NCBI GenBank assembly: GCA_026929865.2
Contig: CM049404.1
Span: forward strand, 2,172,501-2,236,500
Source of the DNA: Hyperoplus lanceolatus
Taxonomy: Eukaryota; Chordata; Actinopteri; Uranoscopiformes; Ammodytidae
Length of the DNA stretch: 64,000 bases
Reading direction: 5' to 3'
Part shown: one piece after another, positions 21,694-33,501 of the stretch
Layout of the letters: every line of letters starts with the position of its first letter
Numbering within the stretch: the first letter of the stretch is position 1
Position numbers and translations under genes: made by a program
The notes under the pieces: model-generated
What the model was told of the DNA's origin: nothing
The model's input: the letters and a program-made list of their open reading frames with translations, nothing else
Database searches by the model: none

Positions 21694-22800
21694 GACACAC
21701 GCATATCAACCAGTTCACACGCTCACACGCCACACCTCCAATTTCTCACGCAGAGAAATGAATCCCCGTAATATATATATTTTTTTTTTGGTACTTTTAC
21801 TTTGAAAGTCTTATTTTGAAAAGCAAAACGGACTGAGTTCCGTGACATCCTCTTTCTGCCATGCTTTCTGCACGCGTGGTTTCTTTATAGGTCCATGGCA
21901 TGGACAATATCCATGGCCGTGTGCAGCCCGTAGCCGCAGCAGCCACTTGGCAAACCACCACGGCCACGCCCCCCTGCGTTACACTACAAAACTAATAAAA
22001 GACCGCCGCCTCCCAGTCCCGCCCTTTGTTCAAATTATATGGAAAATTAATGACAACAAGGACGCCGGTATTAAATGAACAAAGAGGTAAGAACACCTTA
22101 ATTCAAATCAGTCACTGCACTTGATATATTCAAGCTTGTTTTGCATTATGTTATTGGGCTGGTTGACACACCAAAAGATTTTTGTTCTAAAATGTTGTCA
22201 ACATTAATTGAATGAATGTATTGAGTAACTAAGCTTAGAGGTTACTGTGGGAAAAATATGTTCTGAGAAGACATCAAGTGTCATAGATTTAATATAATAA
22301 TGGTGAATTGAAATTGGATAATTGGGTAACCCATACAATGTTGAATACATATAGAATAATTACCTTTATTACAGTTTAACCAAATGTTTTAACAATAGGC
22401 TACAGGAGATATTTGAAAGCACTACACATGCATTGTAGGCTATTCAATTAAATTTGTCTCAGCGAAACCGTGAATGTTGTCTTTTACTTTACATAAAAAT
22501 TAATGCAGAAAAGGCACACATTGCTTCATAAAAATTCACCAGAATGCAGGAAATTAAGTGTTTAATGCTCAAAATTTTCTGGGGGAAACCCCAGACCCCC
22601 ACTTACAATATGTCCACACCCAATGTTTAATTAAAACCTGTCCTACGACTTTGCAATTCATGAATTTGTTTATTTTAATAAGATTTTTGATGTTTTATCA
22701 CATTTTCCAATTGTCTTTTATTTCTGATTTATTATGAACAATATGTAAACTTGCAGGACACTAGCAAAAATTATTGGGTGGGAAAGAGGTCACGGTTTTG
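21664..22800. repeat. Probable repeat interrupting the zinc-finger frame
   Basis: Starts near CCAAGTCTCACGCTTTGGCC, then GTGAGACACACGCATATC and repeated CACACG blocks. The interior includes TTCTGGGGGAAACCCCAGAC. I recognise the composition as repeat-like but cannot define both ends or a target duplication. Confidence 0.35.
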
Positions 22801-22827
22801 GGTCCCTCGGCCAAAAAATCTCACACC

Positions 22828-22863
22828 AAACTTTTGGTGAAACTTAAGTTTCACCAAAAGTTT
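22828..22863. repeat. Perfect 36-bp palindrome
   Basis: AAACTTTTGGTGAAACTT and its exact reverse complement meet with no spacer at 22845/22846. It could extrude as a short cruciform or be the fused ends of an excised element. Confidence 0.95.
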
Positions 22864-23618
22864 TACAATTGTCAGCCCTGTGAAAATTCACAAGTTTCCC
22901 TTACTTGTCCTTCAGATGTGCCCTACCTAATCGTAATCGTACATTCAGAAACATAACAGTTAAAAAACAATATAAATAATTAAATTCTCAACAAATAAAG
23001 TATTTACCCATATCTGATTATTTTCTGCTTTAATTCAAACGCAAATTTTCAAGCATTCAACAAAAAAGAAAATGCAAATGTGACATTTGAGTAGTTTTGG
23101 GCCGTGTGGTTTCAGGGCACAGAATTGACAGAATTGACTGAATTGGTGGATTCCTCGCTAGCTAAGCTCTTTAGTCTAATGGAGCTATCCTATTTAGCTG
23201 AGGTATGCGGCGCCTTGTAAATTCACCACGCGGTGAGGGTGAGCGCCCCGGGGAGCGCAGGCGCTTCTCACCGCTGAGAGAGCAGCCGAGCTGCGCATTC
23301 TGGGAACTTTACACTGCCAGCTGGGCAGCGCTTGACAGCCCCCGGGGACAGCAGCCGAACTACCCCGCTCGCTTGGCTGCTAACCCCGCGAGCCTGTCAA
23401 GCGCTGCCCGGGTAACGTCGGCTCGACTGCTCTGTCAGCGGGGATATGTGATCCTCTCCCCATGGTGCAGACACCGACAGGTCTGTTACCGATGGGTTTC
23501 AGTGTCCGAAATGAACTTTGATTATCACACAAGCGAGAAAAGCCTGGTGCGGTCAATCGCAAATAGTGTGACGGAAGCGCTTAGTGTTTCTGCTTCAAAA
23601 TAAAAGTCAAAGTTGACT
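22864..23618. other. GC-rich stretch, probable older hAT interior
   Basis: 23190-23580 is clearly GC-richer, with inverted GACAGCC...GGCTGTC-like pairs (TGGGCAGCGCTTGACAG against CTGTCAAGCGCTGCCC). It leads into CTTCAAAATAAAAGTCAA, a motif also found in the hAT-like elements at 39.7-41.6 kb. The open frame 23205-23603 is composition-driven and not convincing. Confidence 0.35.
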
Positions 23619-24227
23619 TTAAAGAGGACCTATGATGCTTTTTGACTTTTATGACCTATAAACGTTGTTATGATGATTCATAGTCATGCTTAACCATACT
23701 AAATTATCAAATAATGACTTACATGCATTTCGACATATTCCCTGCTGACCGTCTGGGGTGTCTGTGCAGAGCACTAAACACTATTCTAGCCAGTCGAGAA
23801 GTCACGTCTTCAAAGCGGTCTACCCTTTCATAATTTGTGACGTCGCATAAAACTTTGTGACGTCTCCACACGGATGTTTCCATGTATGGTAATGCTGTCA
23901 CTTCCCTGTTCGCTCTGCCTCGCGCCCTTATAGGTCCATGCTCGCTTCCCGCCACTGAAAGTGTTCCGGAAGGAAGGTAACCAATCACAACGGAGTGGGG
24001 TTTGCAGGAGGGGGGGGGAGGGGAGCGGAGATGGCCGAAGCACAGGCGGAGGGAGCCGAAGCACACACACTCAAGTGTTGACAGGATGTGCTGGATCGCC
24101 AAAATAAGAGAAAGAGCTCCCCGAAAATCTACATAGTTTTTTGTGATGTGATTCGTGTCAGGTTGCTCTATAGCAGTGTAAAACAAGAAATTAAGACCAG
24201 AAAAGTAGTATAATAGGTCCTCTTTAA
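23619..24227. mobile_element. TTAA-flanked MITE
   Basis: Ends AAGAGGACCTATGATGCT and (reverse complement) AAGAGGACCTATTATACT, flanked by TTAA at 23619-23622 and 24224-24227. A TTAA target is typical of piggyBac- and Kolobok-type transposases. Length is 609 bp including the flanks. A related copy at 60136-62862 is interrupted by other elements. Confidence 0.88.
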
Positions 24228-24445
24228 TTCCTCACATTTCACCAGTTAAAGGCTTTTAATGTGAAGTTACGCTGAAGGAAATCTTCGGTTTGAATAACGG
24301 TAACTTAACTGCGAGCTGCATGTATAGTTTGTGTCCTAAAGAGTGGGATTGGCAACATAACGAAATAAACGATATTGCATAAAATGAAACGATAGACGTT
24401 TTTGTTTCGTCAGACAGATATATATCGCCATATCGCACAGCCCTA
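24228..24445. mobile_element. hAT-like element end
   Basis: The end ATATATCGCCATATCGCACA then GCCCTA has hAT-type character (CAGCCCTA). GGCTTTTAATGTGAAG just inside is shared with elements near 40.3 and 41.6 kb. The TTAA MITE lies inside this element. I could not place the other end. Confidence 0.5.
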
Positions 24446-24686
24446 GCCTCAAGGTGGCAGTCTAAGACCACAAATGAGACAAATCAAAATAATAAGCATA
24501 CCTTGCCTTTTTGAATTCATTATAATGATCAACCAAAATGAATAGCGGTTATATCTTAAAAAATAATTCAAACTAAATAAATAAAATAATTAAATAAATA
24601 ACAGATAACAAGTAAAAAAATAAAAATGTAATGTTATTATTATTTTTTTAATCAATTGAGAACCATCATATTTTGGCACTGTTTTC

Positions 24687-24986
24687 TTAAAGGTACAGTG
24701 TGTAATATGACATCATCAAGTAAGTTCTAGAATGCAACACTCCCTGGGTAACCCCACCCCTTTCGAATAATAACAGAAGCTACAGTGGCCTTCAAAGACA
24801 AGAACAATTCTAAATTTTAAACAATAATGGACATATATGAGACCCTTTCTAAGGAAAAAAATAATAATTCTAAATAAAAAATTCAGCTATTATGCACTAA
24901 ATTAAACGTACTTGTGGATATTATAATTATTTAGTACAAAATCTGCTAGGAAATAAAACCCAAAATTCTACACACTGCAGGTTTAA
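24687..24986. mobile_element. TTAA-flanked MITE, 300 bp
   Basis: Ends AGGTACAGTGTGTAATAT and (reverse complement, after TTAA) ACCTGCAGTGTGTAGAAT, flanked by TTAA at 24687-24690 and 24983-24986. No coding content. Confidence 0.85.
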
Positions 24987-25640
24987 ATGAACAAACAGCG
25001 TTTGGGTCCAAACAGATGTAATTGAATGGTAAGACCTTGCCCCTCCATAAAACTGAAAGTGTTTTAAAAGAATCAATCAATCTATCTATCTATCTGTATT
25101 GTATTTTTTGATTTGATGGATTTATTTTACGTGTGAGTTTATGGGTGGGGTTACATTACAGTTTGTAGGCTATATATGTTTCTTTAACTGTTTGACTAGT
25201 ATTTGACTTCTGTTCGGATATTCATACTTATGGAAATGTTGAGTTAAAATGTTGTTGCTTATACTGTATACTGATTGAGTGCATGTGTGTCGATCTGATT
25301 TGAATTATTATAAGTAAATGAATGTAAGGTTGCAGCTGTTAAAAGGTGGGGCACATTCTTTAGAATATATGTAAAGTCTTATATTTTGTGACTGCAAAAT
25401 AAATAGTTAATTAAATTAATTATTTTCTCTTTTTCCATTGTTATTTAAGACTGATTGTTTATTTGATCGTACCTATAAGATGGAATTTGAAGCTGTTGAA
25501 AAAAAATTAATTGATCAGTGTACCGCAATTATGAAAATGTGGAATAATACAGTTATTTTGGTGCTAGCTCTGAATTTGCTGAACATCAGCACTTAATGGC
25601 TGTAAATGTATAGCAAATTCAGAGTTTATTTACAGTTACA
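24987..25640. other. AT-rich non-coding stretch
   Basis: A short (CTAT)n lies near 25080. Nothing else is recognised. Confidence 0.45.
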
Positions 25641-25689
25641 GGTTATTGGAAATACAGTAATTGTATAGGATAGATATTGTAGATTTACA

Positions 25690-26030
25690 GCAGATTACTG
25701 GTGAATCTGCTGCCAGTATTATACTGTAAAGTAAAATACAGTATGTTTGCTGTAAATAAACAGTAGTTTACTGGCGAATCTGCTGCCAGTAAAATACTGT
25801 AAATTAAAACACAGTATGCATACTGTAAATAAACAGTAGTTTACTGGCGAATCTGCTGCCAGTAAAATACTGTAAATTTAAATAATACAGTAAGAGACTG
25901 TATGTCTATTTACAGTAAAATATCATAGTTTTTAAAGACAGTATGCTTACTGTAATTAAACAGTAGTTTACTGGCGAAGCTGCTGCCAGTAAAATACTGT
26001 AAATTTGTGATAAAAAGTTTTACAGTGTAG
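25690..26030. repeat. Minisatellite of about 72 bp in a MITE-like context
   Basis: The unit core CTGGCGAATCTGCTGCCAGT occurs at 25698 (with one change), 25771, 25843 and 25971 (with one change), giving spacings of 73, 72 and 128 bp. Each unit contains paired TACAGTA/TACTGTA blocks and ends near AAAGTTTTACAGTGTA at 26013-26028, the terminus style of a common fish MITE. Confidence 0.85.
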
Positions 26031-26216
26031 CATCCATGGAAAATGCAATCATATTTAATTATTCAGAGGCCAATGAAATGAGCTTAAGAGCCATACATGG
26101 CGCAAGCACATGGCTTAATGTGCAGCCTAGGCAGCTGACACATTTTAAGCTGCATCACTCTGGAATGATCACACATGTACATACAATAGATAGTAAATAA
26201 TATGGATGTAGCATCC

Positions 26217-26693
26217 GGGCTGACCTCAGTTATTCACACGGCATCCAATAATCCTCGTTTGTGCGTGTCGCCATCTTCTGAGATTTTTACTCCGCCTCAC
26301 TCCTCTTGCCGAAAAGGGGAATCGACGTCACGTCGGTGGGAGGGAGATAACTGACGTATACCTCCGAGGCAAAGTGAGGGACAACGGGCGGTTGAGCTGT
26401 CACTCAAGAGATCGCGCCAATACAATTTAACCTCCAAAAGAATTAAAACTAGCGTGGGCCAAAAAAATTCACCCCCTCAGTGTTGTCATGGAGATATGAC
26501 CTAAACATACAGACTAAAATGGTTTTGTGGCCCAGGCTGTAAATAGGTTTAATAAGACTTTGAAAACGGCAATCTAACAAGTGAGTCAAAGAAAAACTGC
26601 TCGTCTTGGCGCCACCCCCAGTGGCACTTTCTGGTTACTACAGTTGTAGGTCACTTCCTTATTGGATGCCAGTAAAAATCACTGAGGTTGGGG
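26217..26693. mobile_element. MITE with ACCTCAGT termini
   Basis: Left CTGACCTCAGTTATTCACAC then GGCATCCAATAA. The right end as reverse complement reads CCAACCTCAGTGATTTTTAC then TGGCATCCAATAA. About 35 bp of imperfect inverted repeats. The target duplication is not clear, so the borders are approximate. Confidence 0.6.
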
Positions 26694-26931
26694 CTTGGTA
26701 CATACAGAATTTGACACTAGAATCAGGAAGGACAAAAGAATAAGCATCGCCACACCTACTTTGGCATTTAAAAAAACAGAAGAAAAACATCTAATAGAAA
26801 ATCAAAGAAATTATGCAAATTGCCCTGTGCGATTGTGTATGTGACAAATACAGAACATAGTAACTAAACTAAACCAACATCTAGGGTTTTGGTTTTTAAA
26901 AAGATGCAAATGTACACAAAATGATTTAGAC

Positions 26932-27596
26932 CAGTGGTTCTCAATTATTTTCTGTCATGTCCCCCCTAGGGGACCGAATTTTTTTTGCGCCCCCCCCCTA
27001 AATTGACATACTATTGAGAACCTGCTAATATTTATTTATTCATCCGTACAAAACCACTGTATGAGTTTCTGGCACAAGCATTCTGCATACAATCACCTTA
27101 TTATCAAATTAGATAACAAAAAAATTAGCTGAGATAACTTCTGCAGCTAAAAAGGTTCAGTTTATTAGCTCAATTTGTAACATTTAAACAAGACTGCTCA
27201 GTCTGTGTGAATCTCAGGACAGAGAAACAAGAGCAAATGATTCACTTAGGTTTGCATTTCATTCAAAACATTTTTAAACTGTAAACATAGTTAAGGTGGT
27301 GTTTTTTTATTATTATAGGCCAATAGGCCTTCTGTGATGCGATAACCAATAATTCATTATGTTATTATTGTCTACTTGCTTGATTTCTTTTTAAATAGCC
27401 TACAGAGACACTTGGAGACACATGTGGACATTCATTTACTGCAAATCGCGGTCATTCGCACGGATATGACCATACACAAGCACACATTGCGCTTGCTAGC
27501 ACTTTTTTTTTTTAATTTTTTTTTGGTCAGTTGGAAATCAAGGCAGCCCACGCCCCCCCTGACAGCTCACGGCGCCCCACCATTTGAGAAGCACTG
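26932..27596. mobile_element. hAT MITE (CAGTGGTTCTCAA type)
   Basis: A 665-bp element. Left end CAGTGGTTCTCAA, right end TTTGAGAAGCACTG, flanked by a perfect 8-bp duplication ATTTAGAC (26924-26931 and 27597-27604). Internal C runs and GCGCCCC boxes are typical of this type. No transposase. Confidence 0.93.
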
Positions 27597-27604
27597 ATTT
27601 AGAC

Positions 27605-28080
27605 ATTGACAAATCTGCATATTGATTCAAACATTTCTGAAAAAAATAGTAATAGAAAAAAAATGGTTTTGATGCAAGAAATCAACTGGCAAAGGTTGAT
27701 AATGATATCTACAAGTGAAATATTTTTTTTTACCCTATTCACGCCTATGGCTGATGGAATGACATGTGACGGTAGCGTGCCTCTCTTTCCGTTATATGCT
27801 TTATATGCCACGATCCAATTACGGCCACATACTTCAAACCTGCCCAACACATGTTATGTCTTTTTGATGTATTCCCGCCTGCAGCAATACACAGTAAGAA
27901 GTGAATAAGTACAAGTGGAATGTGCACATGGAATGTTGGATGGTATAAAAGAGAACACGTTCACGTGTACTCTCCTAGTCATGAGAGGTCACGTCCTTAT
28001 TATCTTTACTTACAAAGTCATTTAAAAAAAAGTGTTTTCCTGAATGGATGGAGCGAAAACATCAAAAGGGATAAAATCAC
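27605..28080. other. Non-coding stretch
   Basis: No gene, repeat end or RNA recognised. Confidence 0.45.
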
Positions 28081-28339
28081 GCAATCCACAATGTCCACAT
28101 TTATTTCAGTTTCATAGTCCAATTCCAAATGTACATGAAATCCATACTGGAACACTCCATAACATCACAACATCAAATCTAGAGGAAACACTGCTTAACC
28201 ATCGGTACAGGGAATGATCTAACCAGCTTCATATTTGTTTCTCTCCAGCAGATCAGTCTGGACATTCTCCAATCTCTGTGGGGAGGAACTGGTTAAATTA
28301 ATGACCGGGCCAATCAGAGCCTGTGTTCTGACATAGTTT

Positions 28340-28621
28340 CCCTGCATTCCAATCCCCATACTTCTCTACAATTAGTATGCCAGAAAAAGATTTAGGATGT
28401 CCCAATTCATGCACGTCAATTGTAGTATGCTAAAATTACAGAAATGCCCCAGTAACTCCAATAGCAATTTACAGTATTTGTCTTTTTTCTTGACATTTCT
28501 CGACATAATGAAAAAAAAGCTTCCTTATCTGATTTTTTTTCTCTCTGGTGGCCCTAACACTCTTCTGTACTAAAGTATGTAGTGTAGTAAAAAGAAAAAG
28601 TATGTGATTTGGAACGCAGGG
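28340..28621. mobile_element. MITE, 282 bp, nested in foldback
   Basis: Ends CCCTGCATTCCAATCCCCAT and (reverse complement) CCCTGCGTTCCAAATCACAT, flanked on both sides by TTT, compatible with a 3-bp target duplication. Confidence 0.75.
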
Positions 28622-28624
28622 TTT

Positions 28625-28769
28625 GTCCCTTATAGTGGAAGCCTGCTTTTGATTGGTTCATGTAGTCCTCAATCTAGCCTCAAAGAACAGAAAGTGAGGT
28701 GGGCCCGGTCTGACTGGAGGCTTGATTGACGTCTATACCAATCTGAAGCTGCCTTCCGCTATAAAGGAC
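28625..28769. repeat. Short inverted-repeat element
   Basis: GTCCCTTATAGTGGAAGCCT... and the reverse complement of the far end GTCCTTTATAGCGGAAGGCA match over about 33 bp, with a GC-rich middle. Probably a small MITE. Confidence 0.55.
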
Positions 28770-28839
28770 GTACATTAGGTCCTAATGTGAAGCCTTAAAT
28801 CAGTCAAAATAAGCTATGTCCAGCTGGCCTGGTCATGAC

Positions 28840-29018
28840 CAAAGGTGTATAGTGCATTGTAGTGTGTAATGTATGTTTTTCATGTTATGTCTGTCAGTGT
28901 CTGATGTATGGACTATCTGTTTGTGTCATTTGTCTGATGTCATGTCATGAAGTGTGACTGTGCCGCAAACCCAACTGCCCCACGGGGACAATAAAGTTTT
29001 CTACTACTTTCTACTACT
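28840..29018 (+). mobile_element. LINE 3' tail (Rex1/L2-like)
   Basis: CCAACTGCCCCACGGGGACA then ATAAAGTTTTCTACTAC repeated twice is the poly(A)-signal-containing 3' tail of a fish non-LTR retrotransposon. The copy is heavily 5'-truncated. Confidence 0.65.
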
Positions 29019-29248
29019 ACTGATTAGCCCGGTCATGTTTTGACTGGACTCCTCCCCACAGGGATTGGACCATGCTACATTCCCTGTACCTATGGTCAAG
29101 CAGTGTTTCCAGATGACATAAACCCCTTTAAATTAAAATCCATAAGATTTGATGTAATGTTATGGAGTGTTCCAGTATGGATTACATGTACATTTTGTAA
29201 TGGGCTGCATTGATATGAAACTGAATGAAATGACACATTGTGGATTGC

Positions 29249-29850
29249 TTGAGACAAGGCTGATCTCACCATGCTAGGCTACAGGGAATGTACTGTAGTA
29301 TTTTGCTGACCTCTTGACCCCATGTTCCATTTTTTTTCGGTCAGCTATCAAATTCCCCTCACGTCTGATGGGAATGAAAGCCGGCAGCAACATATCTTGT
29401 GAACAGGGTCGACTTTATTGATGTTGGAGACTGGTGACCACATTGTTTAGGAGTGTAGAATGTGGACAGAGGGACGGCCCTGGTGGATAGTCAACACCCC
29501 CCCCCCTTCCCCGTCCCCCTCTCCCCAGACTGTGTGATCCTCCCTCTGTGTGGCCTCGGCTGACTAAATATCCCAGAGGAACTTGCAGCACACGACTAGT
29601 AGTGACGCTGCCGTAAATCTCTCCTCGCCGCACACTGTCAGAAAGTGTGTTTGCCGACGGCTCGCTTGCAAATTGCACTGACTCCTTGTGCCTTTTTTTT
29701 GACTGCAGCTGAAAAACCAGTGTGAGGGCCGCATTCATCCCAAGTGAAAGTCCAGTCATGTGTGAGCGAGCCAGTCGGGGCCAGGGCTCGGCCTCACTGA
29801 GACTATTTGCTTTTCCAGCTGTTTCCTAGACTCACCCTTAGAGTTGGAGA
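29249..29850. other. Non-coding stretch
   Basis: Includes a C run at about 29498 and GC-richer sequence. A 114-codon minus-strand frame (29415-29759) has low-complexity G/R content and no recognisable domain, so I do not call it a gene. Confidence 0.4.
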
Positions 29851-29894
29851 GGGAGAGAGAAAGAGAGAGAGAGAGAGAGAGTGAGTGTGTGTGT
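29851..29894. repeat. (GA)n then (GT)n microsatellite
   Basis: GAGAGAGA block followed by GTGTGTGT. Simple sequence. Confidence 0.9.
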
Positions 29895-30092
29895 ATGTGG
29901 GTGTTGGTTTGGAGCCATTGTGAGTTCCTAGGAAGGAAGACAGTGAGGAAGAAGATAGAGGTATGGAAAGAGGGAGAGAGAGTGTGTGTGTGTGCGCACA
30001 ATTTAAGTAAGAGTGTCTCCTGTTCCTATTACGCTGTAGTGTATTTGCACAGTGGAAACCCTTGCTACTCCGGCACCTCATACAGTGTATGC

Positions 30093-30210
<118 letters not shown>

Positions 30211-30369
30211 AGAGGAAAATGAAGTCCTGTGTGCGCATGCCCCCCACATAAACACGCCCATATGCCTGGCTGCCCCTCATATAGACTGATTCGCCTCTCA
30301 GACACAAAGCCACAAGGGATGGCCTAGATTCCAGCACATGCACACACAGGCAGGCTGCAAGGGGAAAAT

Positions 30370-30562
<193 letters not shown>

Positions 30563-32039
30563 GAAAGTAAATAGACTGTATATGTACTCACCACAGAGTT
30601 ACAGGCTCTTTTTGTATATTCTGACTGCAATAACGTAGAGAGGCAACATTAATTTATGCTCAAATATTAAATTGTAAAACGTGTGTGATGTTCATTAACA
30701 TAAATTTCTTTTAATTTTTTTGTAACAGAATCACTAGCTGACGGTCAGGTGTTAGCTGCAAAGCCATGTCTTTTAAAATGGGATTTACAAATGTATTTGA
30801 GTTGCTTTTCTAAAGCTAGGACGTCTCTTGGTATAGGGCACATATTGACTATGACCATCATGCACTTGTTCGTGACTTTTTAGGTTTGACAGATACAGTA
30901 TAACTAGCCACCAGCCGGTAAATTACCCTCAATTAGTTAATTTTACAACCAGGGCATCCGGCCTATTCCTCTAATATGTAAAGAAAAGACACAGAGAGGG
31001 TGATTTTGCCCTAAATCTCAAGTCTAGTCATTTTAATTTTTTTTGTCCAGGGTTAACTGACTCTTGGACATCAGCCACCACAGTAAAACCGATAAATACT
31101 TTTTTTATTTTGGTGAGAAAATGAAAAATAATGTAATACATCACAAGAGGAAAACAAAGAATGTTTTTTTAAAAGGCTCTTTTAGCACAGCACAGAAAGC
31201 AAACTGAAACTTTGTAAAAAAAAAAACTCTAATCCTTTCACAGAGAACTCAAAGCCAATAAGCCGGCTTCAAGTTGCCTTTTTTCCACCTGGCAGAAAGG
31301 AGCTATAGTGTGGCCTGTCAGAGAGGGGCTAAGGCTGCCTATCCAGTTGCCTATCATTGCCTGAAAACATACAGTAAGTTATGGATAAGTTACTGGAGTG
31401 TCACCAACATGGACCAGGTTTTAAGTTGGGTACGCCTACTTCTGTCAAAGCCAAATTGCCTGAAATTCCAGACATAATGGTGTCGTGAATTGGATATAAG
31501 AAGAGAATAACTCCTAATGACATAGGGTTTAATGTGGTGATTGAAATGCTATATTAAAAAACTCCCACCGGTGAAATATCATATCACCTCAGGGCCCTGA
31601 CATTCTCACTGGATTCTATGTTGACAAACTAAGCTCTGCCATTACTCCTACACTTTGGACACAGACCAACATGGCTAGTGGGTCAGTCAAAACGTTTTTC
31701 ACTTCTTTTTTCTTGGTATGTGTGCACTATCAGTTACCACTAGTTTCCAAGACAGCGAGATGCAGAGGAGGAGGATGGAACCCAAGTCCATATATTATGT
31801 AGGCCTATAGGTAAATCATACATCATTCATGACAAGAAATATGGAGTTACAAAGTATAGTAATGCAAAAATGTAACATTGCTAAAACTTAAATTTGGACA
31901 TACCTGTATGAGGAAAGAATTGCATTTGTTGTGACACCATCTATCCACTGAACTCTCTATCAATGCAGGCTAATGCTCCAGAATATACTTCTTTAAGATT
32001 TATTTTTTAGGTTGTGCTTTAATTTGTTTAATTTACTAC
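30563..32039. other. Non-coding stretch upstream of promoter candidate
   Basis: No mobile element ends were recognised. A splice-like window at about 31304-31370 was considered and rejected. Confidence 0.45.
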
Positions 32040-32179
32040 AATTATGTTTCCTTCGACGAAACGTTTACACTCGCCAGTGTTGGGCAGTCTACTACGTCAG
32101 GACACACCCCTATATGGTAAGGAGACAGCTGGTGCCACAGGCCGAGACTGATAGTCTTCTCGACCAATGGGAGAAGACA

Positions 32180-32262
32180 CTATCCCAGAGGGGAGCGCTG
32201 TGATTGGCCACGGGGGCGGATTATATATATGTATAGATATGCCTGACTGCTCAACCGTGGGG
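32180..32262 (+). promoter_or_regulatory. Candidate RNA polymerase II core promoter
   Basis: In order: inverted CCAAT box (ATTGG, 32203-32207), GC box (GGGGGCGG, 32212-32219), TATA box (TATATATA, 32222-32229), and a second GC box (GGGGCGGGAC) near 32260. Spacing fits a start near 32250-32260. It begins a CpG-richer stretch extending to about 33500. Alternative: the U3 region of a solo LTR. Confidence 0.4.
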
Positions 32263-32361
32263 GGCGGGACTATGAGTACAGTCCATCTATGTTGATACAG
32301 ATCTAAAGAACTGGACTAACAGAGTGTGTGTGTTCCGACGTTTCTCTTCGCATGGACTAAT
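32255..32361 (+). other. Candidate untranslated first exon
   Basis: Follows the promoter motifs and ends at a consensus splice donor (AAT/GTAAGTC, donor at 32362). The only ATG (32352) opens a two-codon frame, so the exon would be 5' untranslated. There is no similarity evidence; this is built only from motif order. Confidence 0.3.
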
Positions 32362-33338
32362 GTAAGTCGGCTTGCTGTTTCCTGTAGCTTTCGGAATGTC
32401 CCGTTTAGTGGAACAATAGCATTATAGTTGAGCCTTTTCACCTTTGGTTTTGCTGATAAGTGCTTTCGGGCCGAGCGGGGCGCACGCGCTATACATGCTA
32501 GTAAAGTGTGCTGCGTAGCTGTAACGTAGCTGTTGTTATTGCTCTGTAGCGGGCTGCGATATTTTGACATGCCGCCGACACAAACAATGTAGGCTACTCA
32601 CTCAGCCTGTGCGTACTGTCATTGTAAAATAAGAGAGGCCATTTCACAGTCGCTCCGCTAATGGACCACAACCTCTCCGCGGTGTGTGAACGTTAAAGGA
32701 CATGTTTCCCAAATGTTGTAGCCTAACTGCTGCTGCTGACGTTTCTTGTCAGCCAGTGTCCGAGCACGGCCAACATGCTCTGCGTAGGGACGGTGGGCAT
32801 TCTCTGTTCATTTACATTTTTACATATTCTTTAATGTGTCCGTTCGTACTGACACATTTAAAAAGCCAGTGACATGATTTCAGGTAGCCTATCATAAATG
32901 TTCATGGTCCACTCCTCTGTTTGAAATAGAGCCCATAGACAACCCACGGCAGCCCAGTGCCTCTCTCACCAACATGTTAAATGATGACTCTGCTGTTGGT
33001 CCCCCGTTTTAATTATAAAACTACACGTTTTGTTTTGTTTGAATGAAAATGCCTTATTTATGCATGTAGGCTAACCCCCTAATACCCCAACCCACAATTC
33101 CCAGTCAAGAGCGACTCGCGGAACGTTCTAAAAGCCATGTTCTCAGCTTGCGTGAGGCAACTATTGAAAAGCCAGATTTATTGAATGACGTCCAGCGTCA
33201 CTGTGTCCATTGCAAGAAATAACGGTACGTCATAGCGGGGCTCTAACGTTACCCAACACACACAGCAGCGCCCCGACTGACCGTTTCATACACACAGCCC
33301 CCTGCCTGATCACTCCTCCTCTGCTCTTGTGTTAACAG

Positions 33339-33501
33339 TTTTGTTTTTGGACGGTGGAAAAGTTTCCAGCGTGTGGGAATTTCTTAAAAAAAAAAAAAAA
33401 AGGCCGCCTTCAATTCCACTGGCTCCGAATTGTTTTTGGGAATCCTGGCTTCAACATTTGGGGGCCCACCGCACAAAGTGAAGGTTGCTATGCCACACCA
33501 G
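33339..33501 (+). CDS. Possible 5' coding exon, unknown gene
   Basis: Acceptor-like TTGTGTTAACAG ends at 33338 and a strong donor CAG/GTAAGAG begins at 33502. Within it the last 12 bases code Met-Pro-His-Gln (ATG at 33490), so it would be mainly untranslated and carry only the first four codons. The preceding sequence has an A16 run at about 33387-33402. I cannot name a gene from four residues. Downstream exons are not found in the remaining 30 kb, which would require a very long intron. This could be chance. Confidence 0.22.

Larger units (their letters stand above)
28081..29248. mobile_element. Foldback element with long arms and nested insertions
   Basis: Outer ends GCAATCCACAATGT and its reverse complement. 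The arms (28081-28312 and 29019-29248) match imperfectly over about 230 bp, including ATCCATACTGGAACACTCCA and GGTACAGGGAATG. Between the arms sit a small MITE (28340-28621), a short inverted-repeat element (28625-28769) and a LINE tail. No coding sequence. Confidence 0.8.

Noticed and set aside
23205-23603. 132-codon open frame in GC-rich sequence
   Set aside because: No domain, no homologous look, and composition alone explains it; the region appears to be the interior of a DNA element.
31304-31370. Putative exon with CAG acceptor and GTAAGT donor
   Set aside because: The reading frame shows nothing recognisable and single splice-like pairs are common by chance in 64 kb.
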